Source: Hofstenia miamia (lineage: Eukaryota > Xenacoelomorpha > Acoela). Taken from it: a stretch of DNA of 64,000 bases. The notes below the pieces were generated by a model. That model ran no database searches and was not told the origin of the DNA. It saw nothing but the letters and a program-made list of their open reading frames with translations. Of this stretch, positions 63,833-64,000 are shown one piece after another. Location: the NCBI GenBank assembly GCA_004352715.1, contig SCFE01000092.1, positions 49,078-113,077 on the forward strand, in the 5' to 3' direction. The translations under genes and the position numbers were made by a program. Numbering within the stretch: position 1 is the stretch's first letter; each line of letters begins with the position of its first letter.

Positions 63833-64000
63833 GACATCAGTAGAGTGCACGGAGGTGCATGAACGTTAGAAACACCACTAACTAATTCTCTATTTACAAT
63901 TGTTTCAATGGTTTATATACGATTATTCTCACTACAATATTTACACATATCTGGTTACACCAGTAGACATAGCAAATACGAAAACAGCGACTGGCCGATA
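63830..64000. other. Possible mobile-element end at the window edge
   Basis: After the TA array the composition changes abruptly. The sequence begins TGTGACATCAGTAGAGTGCA, which could be the TG-start of an LTR, but the window ends before this can be tested. Confidence 0.2.

Noticed and set aside
1-64000. CRISPR arrays, operons, bacterial promoters or phage genes
   Set aside because: No regularly spaced repeats, and gene structure with introns and poly(A) signals is eukaryotic.

Overview
The window is animal nuclear DNA, AT-rich (roughly 70 percent by eye) and from a draft scaffold. Protein-coding genes are split by GT-AG introns. Non-LTR, LTR, hAT, mariner and Tc1-type element remains are all present, and long (TA)n microsatellites are common. 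Two conserved animal genes are recognisable. Their sequence divergence and the TE mix suggest an invertebrate; I cannot name a phylum.

Layout. 1-3492: flank with an 810-base gap and a nested hairpin. 3493-9880 (+): a complete three-exon tubulin-folding cofactor B gene (TBCB, 230 aa). Its 5.2 kb second intron holds a mariner remnant and a decayed hAT transposase, both partly duplicated around a single N. 9900-12400: mostly empty, with a 225-bp palindromic MITE. 12400-21200: a graveyard of mobile elements. It contains an R2-like LINE with a restriction-enzyme-like endonuclease (three copies, all broken) and a Tc1-like transposase gene split by two tandem LINE fragments. 22236-28148 (-): a complete ten-exon DYNC2LI1 gene (dynein-2 light intermediate chain, 341 aa) that reads through every splice junction in frame. 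Two unidentified open frames lie in its introns, one on the opposite strand. 28420-44600: LINE, hAT, MITE and Gypsy remains, plus unclassified decayed sequence. 44600-64000: a gene-free AT-rich stretch with about ten (TA)n arrays, several of them ending in assembly gaps.

TBCB helps fold and dismantle tubulin dimers. DYNC2LI1 belongs to the retrograde intraflagellar transport motor. Both concern microtubules, but they are convergent, about 12 kb apart and separated by transposons, so I infer no shared regulation. The most useful biological clue is that both start codons lie 2-4 bases after a strong 3' splice site, as expected with spliced-leader trans-splicing or with a 5' UTR intron. Four assembly gaps are flanked by near-identical direct repeats and look like unmerged contig ends rather than real duplications.
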